From contig PLYM01000103.1 of NCBI GenBank assembly GCA_003153375.1, forward strand, positions 50,736 through 114,735: 64,000 nt of DNA. The letters run 5' to 3'. The translations under genes were made by a program, and so were the position numbers. Within the stretch, counting starts at the first letter, position 1. Every line of letters begins with the position of its first letter. This DNA is from Planctomycetaceae bacterium (GTDB lineage: Bacteria > Planctomycetota > Planctomycetia > Pirellulales > PALSA-1355). Under the pieces are notes generated by a model. The model saw only the letters and a program-made list of their open reading frames with translations, was not told where the DNA came from and did not search any database. Below, piece after piece: positions 18,251 through 27,496 of this stretch.

Positions 18251-18336
18251 ATCGACCGCCGCTCTGGCGGAACGTTCTCAGCTCGCTCAGTCCGACGAAA
18301 GCCGTCTGACTTCGTGCGCTTAATCGCGCCCGTGGA

Positions 18337-18633
18337 CTAACCCCCGGCGAGAGCCCCGATAATCAAGAACGGCTCCGCGCCCTGGGCTACGGATGCTGGC
18401 AGCGGGGCGTCCGGCGATTCGTGCGACACGTCTTGCTCGCAAGCGAAGAACCTCAGGAAGGGTCGCCGCTCGTGGGTGGTGTGGTCGCGAATCGTGCCGC
18501 GGAGCATGGGAAAACGTGCTTCCAGCGCATCGAGCACCCGGCGCTGTGTGGGCTCCCCCTCCACGTCCAGACGCACTTCGCCAGTGACCTGCGCCAGCAT
18601 GCGGAGATGTAACGGAAGCTCGAGGCGTATCAT
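18337..18633 (-). CDS. MoaD/ThiS-like ubiquitin-fold protein
   Basis: A 98-residue beta-grasp protein starting [20 protein letters not shown] and ending IIGALAGG. The C-terminal Gly-Gly is the sulfur-carrier signature used by MoaD, ThiS and ubiquitin-like proteins. The segment [17 protein letters not shown] fits MoaD helix 1. It starts inside the stop of the upstream BNR-repeat gene (ATGA overlap at 18630-18633), so the two are co-translated. This pairing of a BNR/sialidase-like protein with a MoaD-like protein recurs in bacteria without a clear explanation. No moaE or moeB is visible nearby, so molybdopterin synthesis is not implied. Confidence 0.78.
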   Translation of the reverse strand: MIRLELPLHLRMLAQVTGEVRLDVEGEPTQRRVLDALEARFPMLRGTIRDHTTHERRPFLRFFACEQDVSHESPDAPLPASVAQGAEPFLIIGALAGG

Positions 18634-19748
18634 GCCAGAGTTTGGACCTCGACCGATAGCACCGGCGGAAGGTCGCGGACGATGGGCGCCCAGCTGTCGC
18701 CCGAGTTGGCCGAACCATAGACCTGGCCGCCGGTCGTGCCGAAGTACACGCCACACGGATCCAACTGGTCGATCGCCATGGCGTTGCGCAGCACGTTGAC
18801 ATAGCAGTCGCTTTGCGGCAAGCCGTTGGTCAGCGCTTCCCAGTCGTTGCCGCCGGTGCGACTGCGATACACGCGCAGCTTGCCATCCGGAGGAAAGTGC
18901 TCCGAGTCGCTCTTGATCGGCACGACGTAAATCGTTTCGGCCTCGTGCGCGTGAACTTCGATCGGGAAGCCAAAGTCGGTCGGCAAGTTGCCGCTGACCT
19001 CCTGCCAAAGATCGCCCGCATTGTCGCTGCGCATCACGTCCCAATGCTTTTGCATGAACAGCACGTTGGGATTCGACGGGTGCATGGCGATGCGGTGGAC
19101 GCAATGACCAACTTCGGCATCGGGATCGGGCAGGACATAGGGCGACTTCAAACCCCGGTTAATGGGTTGCCAGGTGGTCCCCCCGTCGTCGGTGCGAAAG
19201 GCGCCGGCCGCCGAGATTGCGATGAACATCCGCTGAGGATTGCTGGGATCGAGCAGGATCGTGTGCAGGCACATTCCGCCGGCGCCCGGCTGCCAGAACT
19301 TTCCGGAGCCGTGGCCGCGGAGGCCCGACAGCTCGTGCCACGATTGCCCGCCGTCGGTCGAGCGAAACAAGGCCGCGTCTTCCACCCCGGCATAGACCGT
19401 GTCGACGTCAGTGAGCGACGGTTCGAGGTGCCAGACGCGTTTGAACTCCCAGGGGTGCGGCGTGCCGTCGTACCACAGGTGCGTGCCGGGAATGCCGTCG
19501 TAGACGAATTTGTTGTCCACCGGCTCCCAGGTTTTGCCGCCGTCATTCGACCGCTGAATCACCTGGCCGAACCAACTGCTCGACTGCGAGGCATACAATC
19601 GATTCGGATCGACGGGCGAGCCTTTGACGTGGTAGATTTCCCAGCCGGCAAAGTGCGGGCCGCTGACATCCCACTTTTGCCGCCGGGCGTCGGAGGTCAG
19701 GACGAACGCGCCTTTGCGCGTGCCAACGAGTGCTCGTATCGCGGTCAT
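18630..19748 (-). CDS. BNR/sialidase-like beta-propeller protein
   Basis: A 372-residue protein starting [20 protein letters not shown]. It contains several Asp-box-like repeats ([44 protein letters not shown]), the motif of BNR/sialidase propellers, here of the sortilin-like VPS10 type. No signal peptide is seen, so it is probably cytoplasmic. True sialidase catalytic residues are not obvious. ATG 19748 has GGGAG 9 nt upstream; the track start at 20228 is far too long. Translationally coupled to the MoaD-like gene. Confidence 0.8.
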   Translation of the reverse strand: MTAIRALVGTRKGAFVLTSDARRQKWDVSGPHFAGWEIYHVKGSPVDPNRLYASQSSSWFGQVIQRSNDGGKTWEPVDNKFVYDGIPGTHLWYDGTPHPWEFKRVWHLEPSLTDVDTVYAGVEDAALFRSTDGGQSWHELSGLRGHGSGKFWQPGAGGMCLHTILLDPSNPQRMFIAISAAGAFRTDDGGTTWQPINRGLKSPYVLPDPDAEVGHCVHRIAMHPSNPNVLFMQKHWDVMRSDNAGDLWQEVSGNLPTDFGFPIEVHAHEAETIYVVPIKSDSEHFPPDGKLRVYRSRTGGNDWEALTNGLPQSDCYVNVLRNAMAIDQLDPCGVYFGTTGGQVYGSANSGDSWAPIVRDLPPVLSVEVQTLA

Positions 19749-19965
19749 TCGGAAATCTCCCGATCCGATCGATTGCCCAGCCGCCTCCCGCAGGTTGGGC
19801 CCGCCAACAGCGACGGGTTCGCTCAGCGGGTTCCCAGATTGGTTTTCACATCGAGGCTCTGATATTATCACGGACTTGGTCGGAAACGCAAAGATCACGT
19901 TGCCTCGCCGTGCCGAGAGAGCGCCGGCAAGTTGCTCGCGGCCGGCCACATCGTAGGGTGCGGGA

Positions 19966-20535
19966 ATGCGCAAGAAACTGTTGATCGCCCTGGGCGTGCT
20001 GCTGGTCGTTTGCGTTGGCTTCTTGGGCCTAGTGGCCTTGCAGCCGAGCACGTTTTCGATCGAAAGGTCGACGAACGTCGCCGCTCCGCCGTCCGTGGTG
20101 TTCGCCGAGCTTGACGACTTCGAGGCTTGGAATGCCTGGTCTCCGTGGGCCAAGCTCGATCCAAACGCCAAGACCACGATGTCCGATCCCTCGTCGGGCA
20201 CGGGCGCTCGGTTCATCTGGTCCGGCAACGATCAGGTGGGCGAGGGCAGCCTGACCATGCTGCAAAGCAACCCGCCCGAACTGGTTGAGGTCGAACAAGA
20301 ATTCGTGCGACCGATGGCCGGCAAGGCCCGGATGACGTTCCATCTCGTGCCAGGCGATGGCGGGACGCGGTTGACCTGGAAAATGGATGGCACGAACGAC
20401 TTCATCGGCCGGGCGATCTGCATGTTCATGGACATGGATGCCCTGGTCGGAAAAAACTTTGAGAAGGGTCTGGCGGCCATCAAGTCTCTGGCCGAGGAAC
20501 GCGCGGGGCAGCCGGCAACGGCGCCCGCGTCCTGA
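19966..20535 (+). CDS. SRPBCC (polyketide cyclase/START-like) membrane-anchored protein
   Basis: A 189-residue protein with an N-terminal TM anchor ([21 protein letters not shown]) and one SRPBCC lipid/ligand-binding domain: [33 protein letters not shown] and [18 protein letters not shown]. These proteins bind hydrophobic ligands; function is unknown. It is divergent from the BNR gene and about 120 nt upstream of the glutamine amidotransferase gene. Confidence 0.82.
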   Translation: MRKKLLIALGVLLVVCVGFLGLVALQPSTFSIERSTNVAAPPSVVFAELDDFEAWNAWSPWAKLDPNAKTTMSDPSSGTGARFIWSGNDQVGEGSLTMLQSNPPELVEVEQEFVRPMAGKARMTFHLVPGDGGTRLTWKMDGTNDFIGRAICMFMDMDALVGKNFEKGLAAIKSLAEERAGQPATAPAS

Positions 20536-20656
20536 ACCGCGAGGCTGCAAGCGGCGATTCCGGCTTGGAAGGTTGCCAAGCGACTCGACCGCATCGATCG
20601 CGCCGCGTATCCTGAAGACGCCCTCCGAGTTTGTCTCCTGACGAGTTGTGACGCGT

Positions 20657-21439
20657 ATGTGCCGACTTTTCGTGCTTCGATCCGCGGTGCCATTGTGTGA
20701 GCAGGTTTCGCTGTGGGATGCCGGCAATTCGCTGGCGGCCCAAAGTCGACGCGATGCGCGGGGCGAGTCGCACCTCGACGGATGGGGCGTGGCCGCGTTT
20801 TCGGCAAGCGGCGAGCCGCGGATCACCCACTCGCTGCTGGCCGCCTGTGACGATCCGGCGTTTGAAGACCTGGCGCGCTCGCTGAGCAGCACGACTCTTG
20901 TGGCCCACGTTCGTCAGGCCAGCGTCGGCAGCAAAACCTTGAAGAACACCCATCCCTTCACACACGGCCGCTGGGTTTTCGTGCACAATGGCACACTCGA
21001 GAACTTTGCCCATCGCAAGGGCCCGTTGCTCGAGGCCATCCCCGACGATCTCCGCGGGCAGATTCAGGGCGAGACCGACAGCGAGCACGTTTTCTTTTGC
21101 TGGTTGGGCCATTTGCGGGCCATGACCGGCGACCTGACCGAGCCGGTGGATGCCGACACGCTGGCGTCCGCGATGCGGCAAACGATCGAGCCCTTGCCCG
21201 ACTGGTTTCCGCCGCACGAGGGGGAAGTATCCAAGTTCAACTTCGTGGTCACAGACGGACACTTATTGGTCGCCACGCGCTGGTGCCATCGGTTGAGCTG
21301 CCGCGAGGCGGTCGACGGCGACCCGGCGATTCGCATTGCCTCGGAACCGACCGAGTCGACGGGCTGGCAGGAAGTGCCCGATCGGTCAATGCTGGTCGTC
21401 GACGAAGAGCTGACGGTGCAGACGGCGAGCCTGGCGTAG
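20657..21439 (+). CDS. Class II glutamine amidotransferase (YafJ/EgtC-like)
   Basis: A 260-residue Ntn-hydrolase beginning MCRLFVL, so Cys2 becomes the N-terminal nucleophile after Met removal. Family motifs are clear: HLDGWGVAAF, TTLVAHVRQASVG, FVHNGTLENF and ETDSEHVFF. It releases ammonia from glutamine or hydrolyses gamma-glutamyl bonds, but no fused synthase domain tells the acceptor. The track start is GTG 20648; ATG 20657 is needed for the Cys2 arrangement. It converges on the Anbu gene 30 bp away, which makes a joint peptide-modification role worth considering. Confidence 0.88.
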   Translation: MCRLFVLRSAVPLCEQVSLWDAGNSLAAQSRRDARGESHLDGWGVAAFSASGEPRITHSLLAACDDPAFEDLARSLSSTTLVAHVRQASVGSKTLKNTHPFTHGRWVFVHNGTLENFAHRKGPLLEAIPDDLRGQIQGETDSEHVFFCWLGHLRAMTGDLTEPVDADTLASAMRQTIEPLPDWFPPHEGEVSKFNFVVTDGHLLVATRWCHRLSCREAVDGDPAIRIASEPTESTGWQEVPDRSMLVVDEELTVQTASLA

Positions 21440-21469
21440 GCGGCCCGCCAACTAAGACCTAAGACCGCT

Positions 21470-22267
21470 TCACGACCGTTTCACCGCGTCGGGGGGCAGC
21501 ACGAAGTCGGTGGTCATGGTTCCCGCCTGGCTGGATCCCTGGTGGTCGAAGCGAATCAGCGGCAACTCCTGCATGGCCTTGCGCAGTGCCTGTTCCCATT
21601 TGGCGTGCACGTCGAGCAAGTCGGGATCGTTGCCCGCCAGCCGCCGCCGCCGGGTGATGGTCAACTCGTCGGTCGGATAGAGCACCATGTCGATTGGCGG
21701 GCCCACCGTGACGTTCGATCGCATCGTCGAGTCGATCGAGATCAGGGCGTATTTGGCGGCTTCTTCGAGCGACGTGGTCTGATAGCGAATGCCTCGGTCG
21801 AGGATCGGCCGTCCATACTTGCACTCGCCGATTTGCAGAAAAGGCGAATCTTCACTGGCCGAAAGCGGATTGCCCTGGGGGTAGACCAGGTAAAGTCCCG
21901 GCGATTCGCCACGAATCTGGCCGCCGACCAAAAAGTGGACGTTGAAGCGGAAATCATCGCGTTCGAGCGCCGCCCGATCGATCTCGGCCACACGATTGAT
22001 CTGCTGGCCGACAACCCGGCAGACGTCGTACATCGAAGGCGCGGCCGCCAGCCCCAGGCCTTGATCGAAGTCCCGCTTCAACAGCGTGATGATCGACTGG
22101 CTCAACGACAGGCTGCCGCTGGTCAGGACGATCAAAACCCGCTCGCCCGGGACGCTAAACGTGTACATTTTGCGGCAAACATTCACCTGGTCGTATCCCG
22201 CGTTCGATCGCGAGTCGGACGCCATAATCAGGCCTTCACGGGTGATGATGCCCAGGCAATAGGTCAT
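21470..22267 (-). CDS. Proteasome-type protease, Anbu family
   Basis: A 265-residue bacterial proteasome homologue. The start MTYCLGIITREGLIMASDSRSNAG gives Thr1 as the N-terminal nucleophile, with Asp in ASDSR and Lys in CRKM at positions expected for Asp17 and Lys33. The track ORF begins at 22333, but only ATG 22267 places Thr at position 1. Anbu forms ring- or lock-washer-like assemblies and is linked in many genomes to ATP-grasp, alpha-E and transglutaminase genes. Here a transglutaminase is divergent 296 bp away; the ATP-grasp and alpha-E partners are not in the window. Confidence 0.9.
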   Translation of the reverse strand: MTYCLGIITREGLIMASDSRSNAGYDQVNVCRKMYTFSVPGERVLIVLTSGSLSLSQSIITLLKRDFDQGLGLAAAPSMYDVCRVVGQQINRVAEIDRAALERDDFRFNVHFLVGGQIRGESPGLYLVYPQGNPLSASEDSPFLQIGECKYGRPILDRGIRYQTTSLEEAAKYALISIDSTMRSNVTVGPPIDMVLYPTDELTITRRRRLAGNDPDLLDVHAKWEQALRKAMQELPLIRFDHQGSSQAGTMTTDFVLPPDAVKRS

Positions 22268-22563
22268 AGGGAAATCGCTGCTGGCTGAAACCTGAGGAAA
22301 CCGGGAGGCGGAAATCGCGTCCGTACCTTTCATCTTAAACTCGCGGCCTGACAGGTGCCACGCCCTCGCGTGGATGGCCGATTTCGCCGCGATTCGCCTA
22401 ATTCCGTGGCGGGTATTGCTCTCGATGCGGGCTCAAATCGCCGGTTTTCGTCCGCCCAACGAGCGCGGCACGACAGTTGCTCAACGAACCGAGGGCGATT
22501 TGGTAGGTTGGAGTGCGCGCGGGCAGGAGTCACGGGAGCAGCCAGGCCAAGGGAGAATCAACC

Positions 22564-23379
22564 ATGCTGATTCGCGCAGGCTATGAGATTTCTTTTGCGA
22601 CCGACGCGCCGTTGGCGATGCTGTTGCTGCTTTACACGCACCCGTCGCGACGCGATTCGGTCGAAAGCGAGCGTCTCAAGCTCGTGCCCGATCTGCCCAT
22701 GGATGTCTTTTACGACGCCTATGGCAATCAGTGCGCGCGGGTGGCGGTGCCGGCCGGCACGATCACGATTCGCAATGATTGTCTGGTGAGCGACAGCGGC
22801 CATCCCGACCCCGTGAATCCCTATGCCCGGCAGTGCGACGTGGCCGAGTTGCCGGTCGAGGCGCTCCACTTTCTGCTGGCGAGCCGCTATTGCGAGGTCG
22901 ATCAGATGTCGAACATCGCCTGGCAATTGTTCGGCCACACTCCCTTGGGTTGGGCTCGCGTGCAGGCCGTCGTCGATTGGGTGCATTCGAACGTCGAGTT
23001 CGGTTATCACCACGCCCGGCCCACCAAGACGGCCGTCGACGTCTACAACGAGCGAACCGGGGTGTGCCGCGATTTCACGCATCTGGCGATCACCTTCTGT
23101 CGGGCGCTCAACATTCCCGCCCGTTATGCAACGGGCTATCTGGGCGACATCGGCGTGCCCGCGGTGCCCGCGCCGATGGATTTTAGCGCCTGGTTCGAAG
23201 TCTACCTGGGTGATCGTTGGTACGCCTTCGACGCCCGGCACAACAAACCGCGGATCGGACGCATTCTGATGGCCCGCGGACGCGATGCGGTCGACGCCGC
23301 GCTGACGACGTCGTTCGGCGTCGCCAACCTGGTGAAGTTCGAGGTTTGGACCGACGAAGTGGTCGCCGCCGGCCGGTAG
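22564..23379 (+). CDS. Transglutaminase-like protein of the Anbu-linked family
   Basis: A 271-residue protein. The N-terminal half is a beta domain (IRAGYEISFATDAPLAMLLLL); the papain-like fold follows with the catalytic Cys in ERTGVCRDFTHLAITFCRAL. The usual second motif has His-Ala-Trp, whereas this protein reads MDFSAWFEVYLGDRW, so Ser occupies the usual His position; DARHNKPRIGR follows with the expected Asp. ATG 22564 fits the family start. Partners with Anbu (21470-22267), from which it is divergent. Activity may be protease or amide-exchange. Confidence 0.85.
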   Translation: MLIRAGYEISFATDAPLAMLLLLYTHPSRRDSVESERLKLVPDLPMDVFYDAYGNQCARVAVPAGTITIRNDCLVSDSGHPDPVNPYARQCDVAELPVEALHFLLASRYCEVDQMSNIAWQLFGHTPLGWARVQAVVDWVHSNVEFGYHHARPTKTAVDVYNERTGVCRDFTHLAITFCRALNIPARYATGYLGDIGVPAVPAPMDFSAWFEVYLGDRWYAFDARHNKPRIGRILMARGRDAVDAALTTSFGVANLVKFEVWTDEVVAAGR

Positions 23380-23472
23380 TTCACCGGGACCGCTGGCCAG
23401 GATTGCGGCCGTCGGCTAGAACGCCCGACATGGACGACTTGGGCGATTCGCCGATCGCACGCCGCCAGAGCG

Positions 23473-24915
23473 CTAGAGCAAGATTTCTTTCACCGGCTGC
23501 CCGCCTTGTGCGACGGCGATCGGGCGGTTGGCTCGATCGTAGACGGGCATCTCGGGGTCGATGCCCAGCAGGTAGTAGATCGTGGCGCAAATGTCGCGGA
23601 TGTGTACCGGCTTGTCCTTGATAAAGGCCGCTTGCTCGTCCGATGCGCCATAAATGGTGCCGCCGCGAATTCCGCCGCCGGCCAGCAGCACGCTGTAGCA
23701 GTACGTCCAGTGGTCGCGGCCGCCGTTGACGTTGATTTTGGGGGTGCGGCCCATTTCGCCCATCGTGACGACCAGCGTTTCGTCCAACAAGCCGCGCGCG
23801 TCGAGGTCTTCGATGAACGCCGAGTAGGTCTGGTCGAAATTGGGTAGCAACGTGTTGCGGAGCATGGGGAAGTTGTTTTGATGGGTGTCCCAGCCCGCCT
23901 TGCTGACTTCGAACCGCTTGGAGAAGTTATCCCAACTGACGTTGACGAACCGCACGTCGCGCTCGACCAAGCGGCGTGCCAACAGCGTGGCCGAACCGAA
24001 CAAAGTTCGCCCGTAGCGGTCGCGGGTGCGATCGTCCTCGCGGCTGATATCGAAGGCCTCGCGAACTTGCCGCGAAGTGAGCATTTCGAAGGCCAGCCGC
24101 TGCTCGCGCGGATAATTGCCCAGGTCGCGCTTGGCTTCCAGGCCGCGAAACTCTCCATCGAGTTGTTCGACCAGCCGGCGACGATCGTTGAGGCGGTCAA
24201 GCGTCACGCCCTCGAGCATCTCGGTATCGCGCAGCCGCGGTTCTCCCCGCACGACTTGCGGGTTCCAGATGTCGTCAGGCGGATGGTCGACCGAGGCCGT
24301 ACACTCGGTGCAGAACGGATCGAACCGCCGGCCCAGGAAGCCGCCGTGCGGACCGGCCTTCTTACGCACCTCGCCCCAGCCGAGCGGGCAGGGCAGGTAG
24401 GCATAGGTTGGCAGCTCCTTTTTGCGATCGCGCTCCAGATAAGCGCAGACCGAACCCATACTGGGCGGATCGCTGTCGCGGAATTCTTCATCCGGCAAGT
24501 TGACGTCATAGCCGGTGTACATCGGCAGGTTTTTGTGGCAGCCTCCGTTGTGATAGACGCTGCGCACGATCGCCGACTTGTGCATCCAGCGCGAGGTGAG
24601 CGGCAGCATTTCGCAGATCTCGATGCCCGGCGCACTGGTGGCAATCGGTTTGAACTCGCCGCCAGCGCCGCCCGGGGCGCGGGGCTTCATGTCGAACATA
24701 TCCTGCGTCGGGGCCCCGCCTTGCAGATAGAGCAGGACGACGCGCTTCGCACGACCGGGCCGCAGATACGGATTGCGCGAGTTCTCGAGGGCCAAGAGCG
24801 ACCGTGTGTTGAACAGGCCCCCCAAAAGCGATAGCGCGCCGACTTTGAGCGTCTCACGCCGTGTGGGCCCCGAACACGCGCGACGCGGATTACCGAGCAC
24901 CGTAATCTCGCTCAT
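23473..24915 (-). CDS. DUF1501 family exported protein
   Basis: A 480-residue planctomycete-type DUF1501 protein, distantly related to sulfatase/alkaline-phosphatase folds. A twin-arginine leader is present (TRRETLKVGALSLLGGLF). Body motifs include RVVLLYLQGGAPTQDMFDMK and VVTMGEMGRTPKINVNGGRDHW near the C-terminus. AAGGA lies 8 nt before ATG 24915. These proteins are usually paired with DUF1553/DUF1549 cytochrome-like genes; none is next to it here, so it is an orphan. Likely periplasmic. Confidence 0.9.
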   Translation of the reverse strand: MSEITVLGNPRRACSGPTRRETLKVGALSLLGGLFNTRSLLALENSRNPYLRPGRAKRVVLLYLQGGAPTQDMFDMKPRAPGGAGGEFKPIATSAPGIEICEMLPLTSRWMHKSAIVRSVYHNGGCHKNLPMYTGYDVNLPDEEFRDSDPPSMGSVCAYLERDRKKELPTYAYLPCPLGWGEVRKKAGPHGGFLGRRFDPFCTECTASVDHPPDDIWNPQVVRGEPRLRDTEMLEGVTLDRLNDRRRLVEQLDGEFRGLEAKRDLGNYPREQRLAFEMLTSRQVREAFDISREDDRTRDRYGRTLFGSATLLARRLVERDVRFVNVSWDNFSKRFEVSKAGWDTHQNNFPMLRNTLLPNFDQTYSAFIEDLDARGLLDETLVVTMGEMGRTPKINVNGGRDHWTYCYSVLLAGGGIRGGTIYGASDEQAAFIKDKPVHIRDICATIYYLLGIDPEMPVYDRANRPIAVAQGGQPVKEILL

Positions 24916-25297
24916 GGCTGTTCCTTCCGGCCGCCGGGAGTCCATGGGAAACGGGGAATGCCACCGCTTCCCCAGAATCCTAGTTGTTGTGAACGGCACC
25001 TGCAAGATGCCCGGGTTTTGGTGGCCACGCGTGGGCGGATGAGAATATACTTCTCGGGCGAACCGCAGGTTCTCGTCGGCGTTCTGCCCGGAGCCTGGTT
25101 GGAACTTAAATCATCTCCATCGGTGTCGGAATTGCCTCGGATCTTTTAGGGCGATTGGCGCACGTTAGCCTAATCACAAAGCGGTCGGGCCAGTTGAAAA
25201 AGTCCGATTTACGATCGGGGTGGTTGGTTGGTGAAGCTGGCCACGATCGCTTGCTGAGCCACCAAACCTCCAGCCAAGGTGTAAGGACGTCGCGGAT
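24916..25297. other. Intergenic between DUF1501 and HEAT genes
   Basis: 382 bp without a supported gene. It holds the DUF1501 promoter region on the minus strand and, at 25193-25206, the 14-mer GTTGAAAAAGTCCG, which recurs exactly at 29025-29038. No terminator with a T-run was found. Confidence 0.4.
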
Positions 25298-26695
25298 TCA
25301 ATTCGCGGCCTTGGCTTGGCGCTCCCAAGTCTCGCCGCGCTTATAACGATTGGCCCGCTCGACGACCTCGGGGTTCTTGCTGATCGCAATCACCTGGTCG
25401 AGAGCCTTGTTGAACTCGACTTTGTTGGGGTCGCGAATTTCCCGATGATGTGCCAATTCGACGATCGTCTCGCACGCAGTCTCGGCAAAGGGCGCCTTGT
25501 CCACATAGGGGAAAACAAATCGCAGCGTTTCCACATCATAGGCGGTGCGGCAACGATTGATGACGAGCAATTGCTCCTCGTTCGACTTTGCCGCCTGCAT
25601 GGCCTGCTTCATGCGATCGAGCCGCTGACCGTCATTCCGCTTATCGCGAGTCGCCGCAATCTTGACGTAGCCCTGAAATGCCTGGCTGCGCTCGGCCGAA
25701 TCCTTCGTATTGTTGGCGATCTCGAGCAACGTGTCGGCCGTGCTGGCGTCGGGCCATTTGCTGAGCGCGTCGATGCCCAGCTTTCGCCGTTCCGCATCGC
25801 CGGCCGTGGCAATCTGGCCGACGAAATCGATCAGCTTCTTACCGCCCACACGCCCCACCAACGACAGCAATTGATCGCGTTGGGCCATGTCGACCGCGTC
25901 GAGAGCTTTGATCAACTGGGTGCCGCGATCGTCTTCGTTGTCGATTCGTGAGCAAACCAGCGCCACGCTCTTCTCGGCGGCATCGCGTTCGCCACCCCGT
26001 TGGGCCTTGAGGATACCAGGGAGCAACGCAGCAAGTTGACCGGCGCTGCCGAGTTGCCCCAGCGCCGCCATTGCCGCGGTGCGGACCTGGGCGTTGTCAT
26101 CGACCGACGCCGTCAGAAAAGCGGGCAGCTCGTTGCTGGCGCGGCGGTCGGCCAGAACTTCGATCAAGGCGGCCTTGGTCGTTGGCGAACCGGACGACAA
26201 TTCGGCTGCCAACGCCTTGGTAATCTTTTCGCCCCGCATTTGCGTCAGGCTCGCCTGGGCGGCAGCTTGTTCGGCCGCCGACTTGCTCGACAAGTACGTC
26301 ATTAGCAACGGCAGATCGGCGGGCTCTCCCAACTTGCCAAGAGCACTGATCGCCGCGGTACACACGCTTTCATCGGCACTGGATTTCAATAGCCCGACGA
26401 TGGCCGGGCGAGCAGCAGGATCGCCCCGATCGGCCAGAGCGCTAACGAGCGCCGTCTGGGCCGCAGGGTCAAGTTCGGGCAACCGGCCGGCAAACAGCTT
26501 GGTATCCTCGGAGCCGCCGGCAGAAGTTCGCACATGGTCGAGCCCTGCAGCTCGAAACTCCCGATCGCTGTCGCTGATCAGCTTGACGACCAGTTGCAGG
26601 AATTCGTTGGGCGTGTCGGCAGCGATCGACGTCACCGACGGGAACAGCAACAACGCCCCCAGAACCAACCACGCATAGACAGTCCGCCGCGACAT
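25298..26695 (-). CDS. Exported HEAT-repeat protein
   Basis: A 465-residue protein with a signal peptide (VYAWLVLGALLLFPSVTSIAA) and at least eight HEAT-like alpha-hairpins (ALVSALADRGDPAARPAIVG, AAISALGKLGEPADLPLLMT, AAMAALGQLGSAGQLAALLP). This is a scaffold or binding protein in the periplasm; no enzymatic domain is seen. GGAGA precedes ATG 26695 by 7 nt. Last gene of a three-gene operon after the Gfo/Idh oxidoreductase and a smaller HEAT protein, with a 45-nt gap upstream. Confidence 0.8.
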   Translation of the reverse strand: MSRRTVYAWLVLGALLLFPSVTSIAADTPNEFLQLVVKLISDSDREFRAAGLDHVRTSAGGSEDTKLFAGRLPELDPAAQTALVSALADRGDPAARPAIVGLLKSSADESVCTAAISALGKLGEPADLPLLMTYLSSKSAAEQAAAQASLTQMRGEKITKALAAELSSGSPTTKAALIEVLADRRASNELPAFLTASVDDNAQVRTAAMAALGQLGSAGQLAALLPGILKAQRGGERDAAEKSVALVCSRIDNEDDRGTQLIKALDAVDMAQRDQLLSLVGRVGGKKLIDFVGQIATAGDAERRKLGIDALSKWPDASTADTLLEIANNTKDSAERSQAFQGYVKIAATRDKRNDGQRLDRMKQAMQAAKSNEEQLLVINRCRTAYDVETLRFVFPYVDKAPFAETACETIVELAHHREIRDPNKVEFNKALDQVIAISKNPEVVERANRYKRGETWERQAKAAN

Positions 26696-26740
26696 AACGT
26701 GATCTCCGCAGAATGTTTCCTGGTCAGTTTTCAAATGCGG

Positions 26741-27445
26741 CTAGCTTTGCTTGCTGGTGCAGGCCAAAATGCCGCGCGTCGCGGCCAAGCGTACCAGCCT
26801 GGCCTGGTTGTCGGCAGCCAGCGACCGATAGATCGCCAGCGCGTCGGTTTGTTTTTGGCCGGCCAGCAGCGCTTCGGCACAGGCCAACAGGGCATCGATG
26901 ACGGCCGGTTTGTCTCTTGCCGCCGACGTTGCCGCTACTTTCAGCACCGCAGCTGCATCGACGCTGCCAATGGCGCCCAGCGTCAAAGCGGCAGCCCGGG
27001 CGACCGCAGGATCGCCGTCGTTGAGTAAAACATTGAGCACGGAAACCGACGCCGCATCACGGCGCGAGCCGAGCGAACTGATCACTCCGACTTTGAGCTC
27101 GTTGCTCACCTTGCCGGTTGCATCACGCAGGGCCTGGGCCGCCTCGGGCGCCGGCATCCGTTCGAGGGCCATGCGAGCCATGTGCGAATAATCCTTCTGG
27201 CCGAGCATCGACGCCAGGGCGGGCACCGCGGCGACCGTGCCGACGATCGCCAGTTTGCGGCACACATAGTCTTTGGCATCGCGTGAAGCGTCGCTTTGCA
27301 AAGTGGCGATCAGGCGGTTTTCGAGATCCCGGCGAACCTCGGCCTGGTCGTGTGATACCGCTACCGCATCCTCGATCGGCGCCAACGGCGCCATGTCGGA
27401 ACCCCAGTCATATTGCTTCAGTACCGCGAAAGCTTCGTCCAACAT
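26741..27445 (-). CDS. HEAT-repeat protein
   Basis: A 234-residue protein of HEAT-type repeats (KLAIVGTVAAVPALASMLGQ, VISSLGSRRDAASVSVLNVL, LTLGAIGSVDAAAVLKVAAT) with no signal peptide. It resembles the downstream exported HEAT protein in repeat style, and the two may bind each other or the same partner. The start is uncertain: ATG 27460 lacks a ribosome site, while ATG 27445 has GAGG about 9 nt before it, so I use the latter. 51-nt gap to the upstream oxidoreductase gene. Confidence 0.72.
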   Translation of the reverse strand: MLDEAFAVLKQYDWGSDMAPLAPIEDAVAVSHDQAEVRRDLENRLIATLQSDASRDAKDYVCRKLAIVGTVAAVPALASMLGQKDYSHMARMALERMPAPEAAQALRDATGKVSNELKVGVISSLGSRRDAASVSVLNVLLNDGDPAVARAAALTLGAIGSVDAAAVLKVAATSAARDKPAVIDALLACAEALLAGQKQTDALAIYRSLAADNQARLVRLAATRGILACTSKQS

Positions 27446-27496
27446 ATTGAGAATCCTCATGAAATTGGTTGCAAGAATGGATTCAGCGGATCCTGT

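Noticed and set aside
18813-19862. 349-aa plus-strand ORF opposite the BNR gene
   Set aside because: The minus strand carries Asp-box repeats; this frame has no family pattern.
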